64,000 nucleotides of DNA. Origin: Dioscorea cayenensis subsp. rotundata. Its lineage: Eukaryota > Streptophyta > Magnoliopsida > Dioscoreales > Dioscoreaceae. How positions within the stretch are numbered: position 1 is the first letter of the stretch; each line of letters begins with the position of its first letter. The notes below the pieces were generated by a model. The model saw only the letters and a program-made list of their open reading frames with translations. It was not told the origin of the DNA and searched no databases. This document shows, piece after piece, positions 12,507-23,649 of the stretch. Location: contig NC_052487.1 in NCBI RefSeq assembly GCF_009730915.1, positions 19,088,529 through 19,152,528 on the forward strand. Direction: 5' to 3'. Made by a program: the position numbers and the translations under genes.

Positions 12507-12845
12507 CTAGCGGAGAAGCTCCGCGATGGATCGATTCATCCAATTTTCTATCTTTTTCTCCAGTTTTTCGATTTTCGAGAGAAGTTCCACAGAATCGAGA
12601 GAGAAATAGAGAGATATGGAAGGCGGGCGTCAATCGAGATGGCGAGGAAGGGCTTCGTTTCGGAGAGGGAGACGGCGAGGAAGAAGATGATACGGGAAAG
12701 AGTGAAATGCCGGCGGCGTCAATGGTGTGCGACGGTAGTGTCGACAATGGTGTGGCGGCGTCAATGGAGACGGCGAGATGACAGTGCGAGGAAAGGCTTC
12801 ATTCCGGAGAAGGAGGCGGTGAGAAAGAAGAAGATTTGGGAAAGT
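12507..12845 (-). other. GC-rich leader-like exon with an internal duplication
   Basis: This C/T-rich block on the minus strand ends CTCCGCTAG before GTATTC, a plausible splice donor. It contains an imperfect duplication of about 80 bp (12627-12700 against 12754-12841, both with GGCGTCAAT followed by GGCGAG-type words). It looks like the first, untranslated exon of a unit starting near the element end and running inward. A mudrB-like or captured-gene leader are both possible. No product is claimed. Confidence 0.35.
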
Positions 12846-12896
12846 TTAAAAGATTTTCTCATTTTTTTCTGTTTAACATAAGAGAGAGAAAATGTG

Positions 12897-12929
12897 CTGA
12901 CGTGGATGCTACATCAGCATCCACGTCAG
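12897..12929. repeat. Perfect 14-bp hairpin near the MULE end
   Basis: The arms CTGACGTGGATGCT (12897-12910) and AGCATCCACGTCAG (12916-12929) are exact inverted repeats with loop ACATC. The stem contains the bZIP/G-box-like core GACGTGG in both orientations. It may be a subterminal transposase or host-factor site. Confidence 0.85.
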
Positions 12930-13138
12930 TCGGCCCAAAATTTCGGACCAAATTTTCGGAGGGAATAGCATTTCTCTTTGGGTTTTCATGTTTTTACTGA
13001 TAATGCAGATGAGCCGCCCTCACACATGCCCTTAAATCCTCCATCGTACTTTGAAAGCCAGTTAAGCCTTTGACTTTGATTTTTGTATGAAAATTAATGG
13101 TATTGCATGCCATTTGTTAATTGCATTGGTTGGACAAT

Positions 13139-13612
13139 TTTCTTGGTTGAGCACTAACATTTTGTCATATTTCAATTTGAGCACCAACATTCAAAATGTA
13201 TCAGTGAGCATTAACATTTAATTTGGTTACATTGGTGAGACTATTGGGGTTTTCCAATGAGAATTCGATGATGTGGGACGCTCGGACTCCACATCATCTT
13301 CACCCCTCGAGACGCCACATCGATGAATTTCTCCAATTGTGCATTTCTTCTCCATGTCAACTGTCACATCAGGCTCTTCATCCTCTATTCTGATCATCTT
13401 TTTCCCCTTTTCGCACCCACTTGTTGATGTGGCAAAGATTTACGAGTGAAGATAAAGGTAGCGTCCGTGTTCACTTGATCAATTCTCACCAAAAACCCCA
13501 ACAACCTCAGCGGTGTAACTAAATTAAATGTTAGTGTTCACTTTGATATATTTTAAATGTTAGTATTCAAATTGAAATATGACCGAAGGTTAGTGTTCAA
13601 CCAAGAAAAATT
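13139..13612. mobile_element. Foldback MITE with long terminal inverted repeats
   Basis: The left arm (about 13139-13250, starting ATTTTCTTGGTTGAGCACTA) matches the reverse complement of the right arm (about 13490-13612), which starts TTTTTCTTGGTTGAACACTA. The two stay in register for about 115 bp, including CATATTTCAATTTGA and CATTTAATTT. The centre has no open frame. Long arms suggest a MULE- or foldback-type non-autonomous element. No clear target duplication was found, so the superfamily is open. Confidence 0.75.
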
Positions 13613-13639
13613 AAATTGCTCGCTTCGGAGTAATGAATA

Positions 13640-14550
13640 AAAATTGATGGAGTAGTTTTTGTAGAGCCATAAAACAATCGGTGATGTCTTTCCTTTATAA
13701 ACAGGGAGATCATTGGCATCGCCCTCTTGTTACACTCAATTGAAAGGACTAGCACAGTTGAGCTTGTGCCTTAGAAAATTAGTTATGCTTCCCAAAAACA
13801 TGAGGTTTGTTGGAAAGAAAAACTCTAGATTTTAGAATAACTTGAATATTGCACTATTTTATTTTAGGTCAAATAAAAAAATTAAAAAAATTTAAATTAT
13901 GTTTGCAATACTAGTAGGGTATAACTGTAAAAGCGCATTCTTTCCCGTGTAAAAACATACAGTTCAAATTTGTCTCAAGAAGTTGCTTATCCCACTTAAT
14001 AAAAATAATAATTAATATTTTTTCAACTCAAAAAAATTGAGCTTTTAGTGGCCTAATCATATTTACCAATATCATTAAAAATAATTCTATAATCTTTCAA
14101 AAATGATATTTATTTGCTTTGTTAAAGGTTTTTAAATTTATGTATTTTTGTAATGAAAATACAAATGTATTTTATTTTTAATAAAACAAATGTATTTTTA
14201 TTGATAAATAATAGATATAGACATTTAACTACATAATACATCTCACGATTTATTGAACAAAGATATTATTGATTCTAGCTAGTGGCTACTTTTATAAATA
14301 GAGAAAATATTTTTAAAACATGAAATATTTATCACAGGGAAGATCTTTCCTGATCTTGTAAAATTATTTTGAAAAAAATTAAAAATATAAATAGACATGG
14401 AAGATAAAACATAGAGAAAACTTTTTCCTTGTCAAATTTTTAAAAATCATTTTTAAGATTTGATATATTTAGATAGTGATATATATTTTTTAAAAATAGT
14501 TTTTACTCATCTAGTGAGTGTTTATCACAAAACATAAATTTAATACATAA
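13640..14550. other. AT-rich intergenic DNA
   Basis: No gene, RNA or repeat family was recognised on either strand. Confidence 0.6.
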
Positions 14551-14736
14551 TAAAATTTAAAGTAGAGGGGCATTTTAGCATATATACCAATATTTTAAGG
14601 GCATTTCTCCTTTCAGTGCTTTCAAACATCATAGAGATAGCATGTATTAAAATTTAAAGTAGAGGGGCATTTTAGCATATATACCAATATTTTAAGGGCA
14701 TTTCTCCTTTCAGTGCTTTCAAACATCAAAGAGATA

Positions 14737-14737
<1 letters not shown>
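14551..14737 (+). repeat. 97-bp tandem duplication
   Basis: Two near-identical units, about 14551-14640 and 14648-14737, share AAATTTAAAGTAGAGGGGCA and end GAGATAG. The offset is exactly 97 bp. The very low divergence suggests a recent local duplication. Confidence 0.9.

Positions 14738-14774
<37 letters not shown>
14738..14774 (+). repeat. (GA)n microsatellite
   Basis: About 18 uninterrupted GA units directly after the 97-bp duplication. Confidence 0.95.
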
Positions 14775-14777
<3 letters not shown>

Positions 14778-14831
14778 TGTCTTTTGTCTTGGAGAGTTTG
14801 TTAGGGCCAAAAAATCTCCCATTCGAGAGAC

Positions 14832-14965
14832 TCACATCTTTTGCCATTCTCTTTCTTTATAAACATCATGCATTTTGGGTGGAGCTAGTCATGCTAAGTT
14901 CACATCTTTTGCCAATCTCTATCTTTATAGATATCATGTGTTTTGGGTGGAGCTGGTCATGCCAA
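14832..14965 (+). repeat. 68-bp tandem duplication
   Basis: Units starting TCACATCTTTTGCCA at 14832 and 14900 both contain TTTTGGGTGGAGCT and end GTCATGC. The offset is 68 bp. No coding content. Confidence 0.85.
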
Positions 14966-15496
14966 TTGACAAGTTAACCGGGTAGGCTAGTGATAGAGAA
15001 GAGAGGCCATATATAATATACAGCAAAAGGAAATCAGAATAGCATATGTCTTTTGCTATCAAGAGAAACCATAATTGCAGCATCAAGAGACCACTGGCTT
15101 ATTTTTAGCTGAGCCGTGAGACCATTGGCTTCATCGTGAGAGACTTTCCAGGCGACTCCATCCTCTTTAGGGCTCGCGTAGTCATTTCACTCACTAGCCA
15201 CAAATATTTATAATTTTATCATTATGTAAATTTTTTAACACAAAAAAATCACTTAATTTTTTGTTTCAGCATGACGCCAGTAACGTAGCGTGTTTTAAGC
15301 CGTTTAGGTGAGTTTCGCGATGTGGCGTTGATATCGATTTGCTAACTGGAGCCGAAACTAACTTTAAAAACAGACTATTATGGCCATACGTACGATCGGA
15401 GAAAAGCTTAAGTGCACTTTTAGTATTACAAAAAGTTTCTAGTAGCGATATTATAAAGTCAGCAAACATTTATGGCTAGTTGAAATGAACCCCTTT

Positions 15497-16728
15497 CACA
15501 TGCTCCAATGAGCTCTTCGAAGGGAATACGAGCGCAGTGAGAGATTTAAGGCTCAAATTCGACTGGAACTCGATATTGGAGGTAAGATGATATCTCTCTG
15601 CAGTAATCCTTGTTTTTTGGTTTGTTTTGGTTCTTATTTCGTTTGAATTTGTGAAATTTGTGATTGTTATCTTGAAATTTGTCATTAAGGTTTGGTTGAG
15701 TTTAATTCCAGTTCAATACAGTTGGTTTTTGTTATTCATTTTTATGTGATGTGTTTGATTTGCATTGTTAGTAGTGTAATCCAGGAATGTTTATTTCGTG
15801 ATTTTTGTTTTGGTTTATTTACTTTTTTTTTCATTGTATGATTATTAATTTTTTAATTATCTTTTGCATGCACCAAGTTAAATATGCCAATTTTCCTATT
15901 TTTTTAGGTTTGTTAATCATATTGCCTACTTTTGATATATATTTTTTTCTCCTACATATTTAATTGATTTTTTAATTCTCTGTTCAGCTTTAAGTTTAGT
16001 AAGCAATGTGTTAGTTACATGCGTTTATGAAATGCATTGAACCTTGCAAGTTTCATGTGTATGACATTGGCTTAGTATCATGAGTTACAATATCCTTAGA
16101 AATTTGATTTTGTAACCTGAATCTGAAAGTTCAACCAAATTGTATTATTCTGAACATTAATTTTTTTTTTGAGAAAATTGTAACTATTTAATGGGCAAGG
16201 GTAAATGTTTAATGTGAAGTTTGGACAAGAGTTATTCTTAACTTCATCTTAAATGTATTCTTAACCAATTGTATTAAATTTTCATACATTGATCTGTTTC
16301 TAATTAAATTTATTTGTTAATATTTAGGTATTATGGTGTATTTTGTTCTTCCGGATGTCATATAATTGGATTAACATTTGAAACTAATAACCCAATGCGG
16401 ATTGGCGAGCAAGGAACAAGCCCAGATGAAAGGATTTACCTATTGCCTCCTATGAGATATTGGGGTTGATGTTCTCTATATCTTTATTGTTGGCGAGTCA
16501 TTACAGGTTGCTTTCAGCATACTAGTAGGTAAGAAAGCCACCCGGGGACAGGAGTTTGTACAACAACATCCGATATTGAAGTGGTTCTTGTATTTGGCCG
16601 TAGGATTTGTGCTTAGTGTTATTATTCTACTATTTGTGATATTGTTTGGTATAATGCAGTTACATTTGATGTATGCACCTATCATCAGTATCACTCATAT
16701 CCCTTTTCCAATATTGGTTGTGTCTTAA
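15497..16728 (+). pseudogene. Unidentified membrane-protein-like gene remnant, copy A
   Basis: Two exon-like blocks. The first, ending at 15581 before GTAAGATG, reads NELFEGNTSAVRDLRLKFD in one frame. The second opens at 16328 after TATTTAG. It reads TNNPMRIGEQ, hits a frame break near 16465, then runs open from VGESLQVAF to TAA at 16726-16728. The last 60 residues are strongly hydrophobic and end FGIMQLHLMYAPIISI. Copy B at 35946-37472 keeps the same protein pattern (FGMMQLRLTFAPLISI), so similarity is at the amino-acid level. This implies past coding selection. I do not recognise the family. It could be a decayed host gene pair or an unlisted transposon protein. Confidence 0.4.
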
Positions 16729-16739
16729 GTCTTATCAGT

Positions 16740-19700
16740 CTATTAGTGTGTGAAGTATGTTTGGGATATTTTTGTACTAGCTAGCTGGCCAAAGCACAAT
16801 ATATTCTAGGTGGTGTGATGAGTGGTTGGAATTAATATGTTGTTAAGTTGAAGTGTTTGTAGACTTTATTTTTATGAAAATGATATTGGCATTTGATAGA
16901 TTTATATTTAAATAAATTACATTCTATAATTCATATCATCTATGCTATTTTTATAATCGACTATTAAATTATTTATTCGGCTTTTGTAGTAACTTTTGTA
17001 TCAACAAAATGAGCAGTAGGATAGTTTTGTAATATTTACATTCCACAGTAAAAATACAAGCCTCATTTGATAAGAGATTTAAAATAAAATTTTACTATTT
17101 CTAAGAAGCCTTTTTTTCATATCATAAATAAATAAATAGCATTTGAAACAGATTAATTTGTCTTTAAATCTCATCACATTTAAAAAATAAATTAATTATT
17201 TTATTTCATTAATCTATACAAAGGCTATTTTAATTAATAAATTAATTTATATACAAAATGTTCATAACAAAAAATACTCATAAGTAATCAATAATATCAC
17301 AAACTCATCAACTTTGTCAACATCAATAGTATTATAACATGTAGTTGAACAAATGCCACCTTTTCTATTGGGTGACGAGTTGCTGATAAATACCACCAGC
17401 ACAAGCGCCTCATTATGCATGAATCTCTACCAAGCCTTTTTCAAATAATGTGTGATTAACCTGCCAATCACTAGTTTCCAAAAGTTACTGAAACTTAATT
17501 AGAATCTGCTACAAAATTTTAATGAACATGAGGCTTTCATAGAATTACTAAACAACATGTATATTAAAAAAAAACACATTTCGATTTAGTTTATGAACTT
17601 ACCATGTAATATAAACTCACATCTATGTATGAACTAAATCTAGCTATCAATTGACATTTTACCAGTGAACAACCAAATTGTAAAAATATTTTACAGTGAC
17701 CATTTACAGAAGGCATGCAAGGAGGCAAACATAATGATTATATATATATTGTATCATATTTATAGCAACATATACAACCAGAATAAATTCTTACATTATT
17801 GCTTAAAAAAAAAAATACTATGGCTAGCAAACATAAACTCAAAACAAGGATGATACATATAAAACCAATTTTGCTTAAACAATTAAAACAACCATTTATC
17901 CATCAAGCTTACATATAAAGATAGAAAATTATGAAGAGAATAATTCTCAAGGTTGAATAAATGATAGGTACTTATAAACTTGACAAATACACCTAATTTA
18001 CATTAGATGTACACTAGTAATGATGGTCAATGCACTTCACAGTATATCTATATATTAGGAAGAGAATCCCGCTCAAGGCTGAATAAATGATGTTTGAGTT
18101 AAAAAAAATGACCATCATAGTAATCTACAAAAAGGAGAAACAAGATGCATGAAATAAATTTGATGTGTTTAACACATTAATAAGTAAATCACATAGCAAA
18201 TAGCAATGATAGATCTAAAAAAAAGACAGTTGCTTCATATTTAAAATAAATTCATCGAGCAAGTGTGTGGAGTAGAGTTTTTCAAGCAACAAAAGAATAA
18301 GCATAAAACTACAGTGAGCAACACCTGTGCAATAAATTAATCAAACTATTAATAGGAAGTATCCTATGCCATCAAGAAAATTTCAAGAAAAAATGCTTGC
18401 TATGGACTTAGTTCCAAGAAGCAAGTTGATAATTTTGTGTCTTAAATATGATGATGATGGTAAATTAATTCATGCATTGACTGAAAAAAAATTATAAAGC
18501 ATCACTTGGTTGATAAAACATAACCGAAGAACATAATTATTACAGCATGACACTAAAGAGAAGCAATTTCAAAAACTGGAAAGAAAATTGTCATAAGAAA
18601 GCCTACAACAAGTCAAATTGAATATATAAAATAGAGAATATAATCCATTAAACATGATGATAGGTGTGTAGAATCAACATCATGTCTCCAATTAATAGGC
18701 TTGCTATCATTGTATTTGAAGAAGAAAAAGATTATAATCATTTGGAAAATTAGGTAATTCATATACATAATGTCAATAATTTGGTGCCTCATAAACCGCT
18801 GGTCTTACTGAAACTTAGAATCTTCAATTCATTGATCTTAGATTTGAAATAATTTGTTGTTTTAACATTTAAAAAAATTTAGAACACAAAACAATCACGA
18901 ACCGGGCCACAAAAAGAGAAATACATGCCAATTAAAAAATATGCATTGATGGGGGGATTTTGGGTATTACCTTGACATTGAAACTCTCTTCTACTTTACT
19001 GTGTTGGGACCATAAACACATAAAAAGCCGCTATCTAACCAAAAAGCACATCCCAACCTACATTCAAATCCACAGATAGAGTGCTTAAAAATAGGAACCA
19101 TCAAATAATTGGCATATAATTGAATAGATAATAGATTGGTGGGAAAATGAGGGAGAAAGAGTTCTACCAATGATGGTGGGACAGAAATGGCTTTGGATTC
19201 CATTGCAACATTCTCTTCCATGAGATCAAACCTCATGTGACTAGAAGTCCACCGGCACTCTCAGCTGCCTCCATCTTACAAAGTTTCTTCTGCAAGAATG
19301 GGGCTAACAGATCTAATATATATATATATATATAATGTAAAATTTAATATTTATATTAAAAATATAAATATTATAATAATATTTCATGAAAAATATAATT
19401 AGAAAAAAATATATAAATATTTAAACTTACATTAAAATGTGATTATTTTATACACAAATATAATTAAGTACCTTTTTTTGTTTTCTAATTATTTCTCAAG
19501 AAATAATTAGAATGTCAACTAATATTATATGTGCACTAAAATTTTACATAATGATAGCATTATTAATATTTATAAAAAAAATTCCATAAAGAGATATATC
19601 TATCATATATATTTTTAACTATTATTATCTATATTTATATATTTAAAGTTATTTGTAAATTTTGTAGGTAACTTTCAATTAAAACTATGCATTTAAAAAT

Positions 19701-22140
19701 ATAACAAAATTCAGTTTCTAATTCAAGATATTTTTTACAGTGAATTGAGGTTTTTGGTTAAAATATAAATTTACTAAATCTTTAGTTAATAATATTTATT
19801 TATAATCATGTCATTTACTAATATATTATATAAATAATTATTGTTTCTTGGGGATATTTTGATTTTAAAACATATTTTCTGTCTCCAAAATTCAAATTTA
19901 ATGATTGATCAAATCCGGTTGATTTTCTCTTTGGTGGAGAGAGATCAAAGGTTGGCATTCTTGACGTTTATGATTTCATTAAATTTAAATTTAAATCATA
20001 TGAAGATATGTTAGTGTTTGTCTTTTGCTTTCATACCATCCTGAATCATGTGATCTAAGGTTTTGCTAAAAAGGTAGATCTCATCTTAATGGTGTTCTTT
20101 TTATGTGAATTGTATGTTTTAAAATGAATTTTACTTCTCTTGGGCGTGAGTGATATCTGAATAAGAATCTCTAGTGATCTACATTTCTAGAATCCAAATT
20201 TTTTGTTAACCAACGGTCTAAGAGACTATTTTTATTGTTAAGATCTTAAAAAGGAATGTGAGAATAATTTCATCATTTGTTAGAGCCTTTAATACATGAC
20301 TGTTTAATTTGTTGTAGTATCTCCAAAAGCTCTACCAATAAGATAAAACATATATAAATTGCACATCTTGATTATAGACATTAATTATGTAAGTGGTAAC
20401 TTTTAAATTTCTCTTTGATCTTAGACAATAGACGATTGGGTCTGTCGGTCCAATCAATCTTCTAAAGGAGGGGATCACCAAGAAAATTTTAGTATATTAG
20501 TTTTTATATTATTACAATGCAAGATGAAGATTTCTCTGATGACAATGCAGGAGATGAAGATCAACATGTTGTGCTCATTGAGAACAAAGCCTTTACTGGT
20601 ATGGCAATAGAAGCAGAGAGCAGAAATTTATCTTTAACCATTTGGAGAGAAGTATTTTTTTATTTTGGATGATTCATTAACTCAAATATGAGGTCCATCC
20701 AGTGCTCCAAAAAAATTCTATATTGAATAAAACATCTACTATGAGTTAAAGAAAACCAATGGAATTGAATTATTATCTTAAATCACTTTTATCTAGAGTT
20801 AGTTGAATTTTTAAGGACATGTTCTGGTTTCTTCAATAAAACACCATGATAAAGAATGATTAACTTCAAAAAAGCATGAAAATGTCTACTAGCTATTTTA
20901 CCAAACCGAATATAGTCAAATTTAATTATCTCATATTTTACATTATGAGCTACAATATTTAAACAAAATTGCAATCATATCTTCAATGATAACATTTTTT
21001 TATCCTTGATAGCCCACCAGTAGTCAAAAGTTAACATAATTTATGAAAACTACAGCAATATGCCAATATATACATAGCTTATTATGCATTTAACATCAAC
21101 TTCGTAAACCGCATGATGGAGGTAATCATATAGTTTGTTGTGCCTAACAACCCTGACTTAATCTCATGTTCAATGCTGCTACTTGTAAGAGCATGTTGCC
21201 TTATTGCACATATAATAACTGTGATGTTTGCTATGAAAAAAGGGACATTTATATTGCATATATATAGTTAAAGTTCTTCAAACTGGTTGGTGTTATCAAT
21301 ATCCATATTTAAAATAACAATTAAAAGTACACCAACTTCAACAAACATAAACAATTGTATATTCCAAATATATATTTTTGTTTCGAAGGGAAAAAACAAG
21401 AAATGAACATATATTTGTTCCTTGGCCGGGTCTCATGCTTTATTTCATGAACAACTTCTAAGTTTCATTATCACAGATCAGGGTACTTGACCATTGTCAG
21501 AGTAAACAAGATGATGTTCACATTCTTTTCCACTATCAAATCGTTAATCTAATCAGGTTAATCAAGTGATTAACGTTTAAAAGATAAAGTTCATTGATAA
21601 ATAAAAGCGAGGAACAAACTCCAAATAATTATAAAATTATCAAAAGTCTAAGGTTGGAAATATGATAACACCGTGACAAAAGATTAGCAAAATAAAACAA
21701 TTTCCAATACAAGCATGGTATAAACCATGATGATATCCAGAAATGAGACCACGTAAGGTGCAGAAATAAGAACCAAGAGAAGGTTGAATAAATATCATCC
21801 ACTCAAATACCTGATGATGACCAAAACTTAGAAAAGAAGCCATATTGGAATGAGGCTTGAACTCAAGCAAAATTCAGATAACAAGAGAAAAATAAAAGTA
21901 AAGACAGCAAGAAGGACTAAAACAAATGCAATGTCTTTGGGAATAAAGGACTCTATCAGATGTACAAACAAAAGATGCTCAAAGAAGCCCCTAATCACCA
22001 GAAGAAATTCTTGAATAAGAAAGCGAAGTTTAGCAAAAAATGTAAAACCCAAAAATGTTCAAAAGAGAGTTCAATCTATTATCTATATAAACGAAGAAAA
22101 AAAGCTTCAACAACCAACTGCTCAAGATTTAAAATGGAAT
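16740..22140. other. AT-rich intergenic DNA
   Basis: No gene family was recognised. Short TA runs occur, such as 19317-19334. Two weak exon-like traces exist. One is on the minus strand near 19280-19000, where MEAAESAGGLLVT is followed at once by a stop. The other is a 51-codon plus-strand frame at 20517-20672 with an acidic start. Neither has splice-site or family support. The rest is low-complexity A/T sequence. Confidence 0.5.
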
Positions 22141-22185
22141 AAAAAAATGTAAAAAGTGAAATAATTCTAGGAATTCAAGGAACCA

Positions 22186-22330
22186 TGGTCAAGCCCAACG
22201 GTAACTACTCGTGGTTGTGATTGAGAGGTTTCAGTTCAGCTCACTCTCGATTACATGATTCATGTTCAAAGTCCATCAGAAAAGTTTCACATGTGAGGAT
22301 TACCTTTTGTTCTCCCCTCTAAGATTACAT
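22186..22330 (+). mobile_element. Possible tRNA-derived SINE remnant
   Basis: AAGCCCAACGG near 22193 resembles a pol III A box. Downstream, TGTTCAAAGTCC (about 22262) or GAGGTTTCAGTTC resembles a B box, and the block ends in a T-rich stretch. Spacing is looser than in a typical SINE. It abuts the truncated copia LTR. Confidence 0.3.
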
Positions 22331-22393
22331 ATTTATACTCTTCTTCAATCAATGAAAAATAAGCCATTATTTCATCAATTCTAAATTCTTATA
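22323..22393 (+). repeat. Remnant of the copia 5' LTR
   Basis: It matches the last part of the 3' LTR, sharing TTTATACTCTTCTTCAATCA and TCAATTCTAAATTCTTATA. It is followed by a primer-binding-site-like TAGTATCACTCC at 22394, a degraded TGGTATCAGAGC. Confidence 0.8.
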
Positions 22394-22540
22394 TAGTATC
22401 ACTCCGTTGGCCCTTCTTCCCTTGACAAAACCACAACCTTAACCCATTGAATTTTTTTAGCTCTACCATGACAATCGATCAACCCCTAACTTTCCCTCAC
22501 CACCATTGCCCTTCCCTAATTCGGCAATCCGACCCAACCC

Positions 22541-22969
22541 TTGCAAATCATCAACATTGCACATCACAATATTGCCAAGCTCAACTCCACCAATTATTTG
22601 CCATGGAAGCTCCGCACTGAAGCCATTCTCGTCGGCTATGATCTCTACAAATACATCAATGGTTCTTATCCATGTCCTTCGTCTATTGTTTGCACCAACA
22701 ATATAGACACACCTAACCCGGATTATCTTCCTTGGGTTCGGCAAGACAAACTATTGTTTGGCGCCCTTGTTGAATCTATTTCCTCTCCTTTGATTCTACT
22801 TATCCGAAAGATGTTACCACCTTTCGATGAAGCATGGCTCACTCTTGCCAACTCATATGCTCGCCCGTCTCATGGACACATTAAGCAAATCAAGGATCAA
22901 ATCAAGCGCTTAGTCAAAGGTTCTCAGTCAATCTTAGAATATATGCAATTTATCAAGTGTCTCAGATGA
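22541..22969 (+). pseudogene. copia gag remnant
   Basis: This frame of about 140 codons has the typical copia Gag N-terminal block: LNSTNYLPWKLRTEAIL, then WVRQDKLLFGALVESIS and later ARPSHGHIKQIKDQIKRLVKG. The frame stops at 22967-22969 and continues out of frame for a while (for example LVDVIEDCDTLI near 23050). A zinc knuckle could not be found. Confidence 0.8.
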
Positions 22970-23649
22970 ACTTGTTGTGCTTGGTAAACTGGTGGACCAT
23001 TAAGATCTTATCAAGAAGATTTTGATGGCCTTAATGACAACTACAAGGCTCTTGTTGATGTTATTGAGGATTGCGACACACTCATCTCTTTTGATGAACT
23101 TCATAAGAAACTCATCAATCGGGAACTGTCTCTCCAACGAAAGTTATTCAACCCCTCTCCTTCATCCAGTCATGACCAACATTGCGCCTAGTCACCACAA
23201 TCGAGGCTTAAGGCCTCCCACTTCTCGGCCTGCTTGGACACCCAACACTCTATCCACAGGCTTCTCTCAACACCATCAAGCCACCCAAGGGTCCTCTTAA
23301 TGCCGTCTACCTCGCCCGTAGTTAGTCAAGTGTCAAGGCTGTTGTGCTCATGGCCATACTGTCGCACAATGTCCTCTGTTTCAGTTGATTTCGGTCAACA
23401 ATGCTTCTTCAAGCCCCATCTTCAACTCTTCATATTCCTTCTATTGATAATTTCAAATACTACGTCATCTTTGAGGATCACTACACTTATTATATCCAGT
23501 TGTATCCCCTCACTCGTAATCAGATGTTTTAGTTGTCTTTCCACATTTCAAAGCATTGGTTGAAAACTTCTTTCACATACGAATTACTACCCTCTACTTT
23601 GAAACATAGTTGAAACCGGCCTAGCTCTTCTATCCCGCACTTCCTCACC

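Larger units (their letters stand above)
1..12977 (+). mobile_element. FAR1-type Mutator-like element (MULE), right part, with a nested retrotransposon
   Basis: Inferred composite. A FAR1-like gene (mudrA-derived family) runs on the plus strand at 9218-10843. About 2 kb downstream, the DNA ends in a GC-rich hairpin (12897-12929) followed by an A/T-rich terminus that reads, from the outside, like a MULE terminal inverted repeat (GAGAAATGCTATTCCCTCC, about 12958-12976). A minus-strand leader-like exon sits just inside that end, which gives the two-converging-units layout known from MuDR-type elements. The left end lies outside the window, so the inverted repeat and the 9-11 bp target duplication cannot be checked. 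Bases 1-54 look like host-gene leader with a splice acceptor (TTTTTAG at 18-24). Confidence 0.4.

Noticed and set aside
12244..12747. Ser/Arg-rich minus-strand frame of 167 codons
   Set aside because: It crosses a good splice donor at 12506 and is low-complexity leader sequence. It is better read as an untranslated exon plus intron.
18991..19236. Minus-strand 81-codon frame, and a nearby MEAAESAGG start
   Set aside because: The start frame stops after 13 codons, and the longer frame has no family features.
20517..20672. Small acidic frame starting MQDEDFSDDNAGDED
   Set aside because: No neighbour exon, splice site or family match. It could be a captured fragment but is unsupported.
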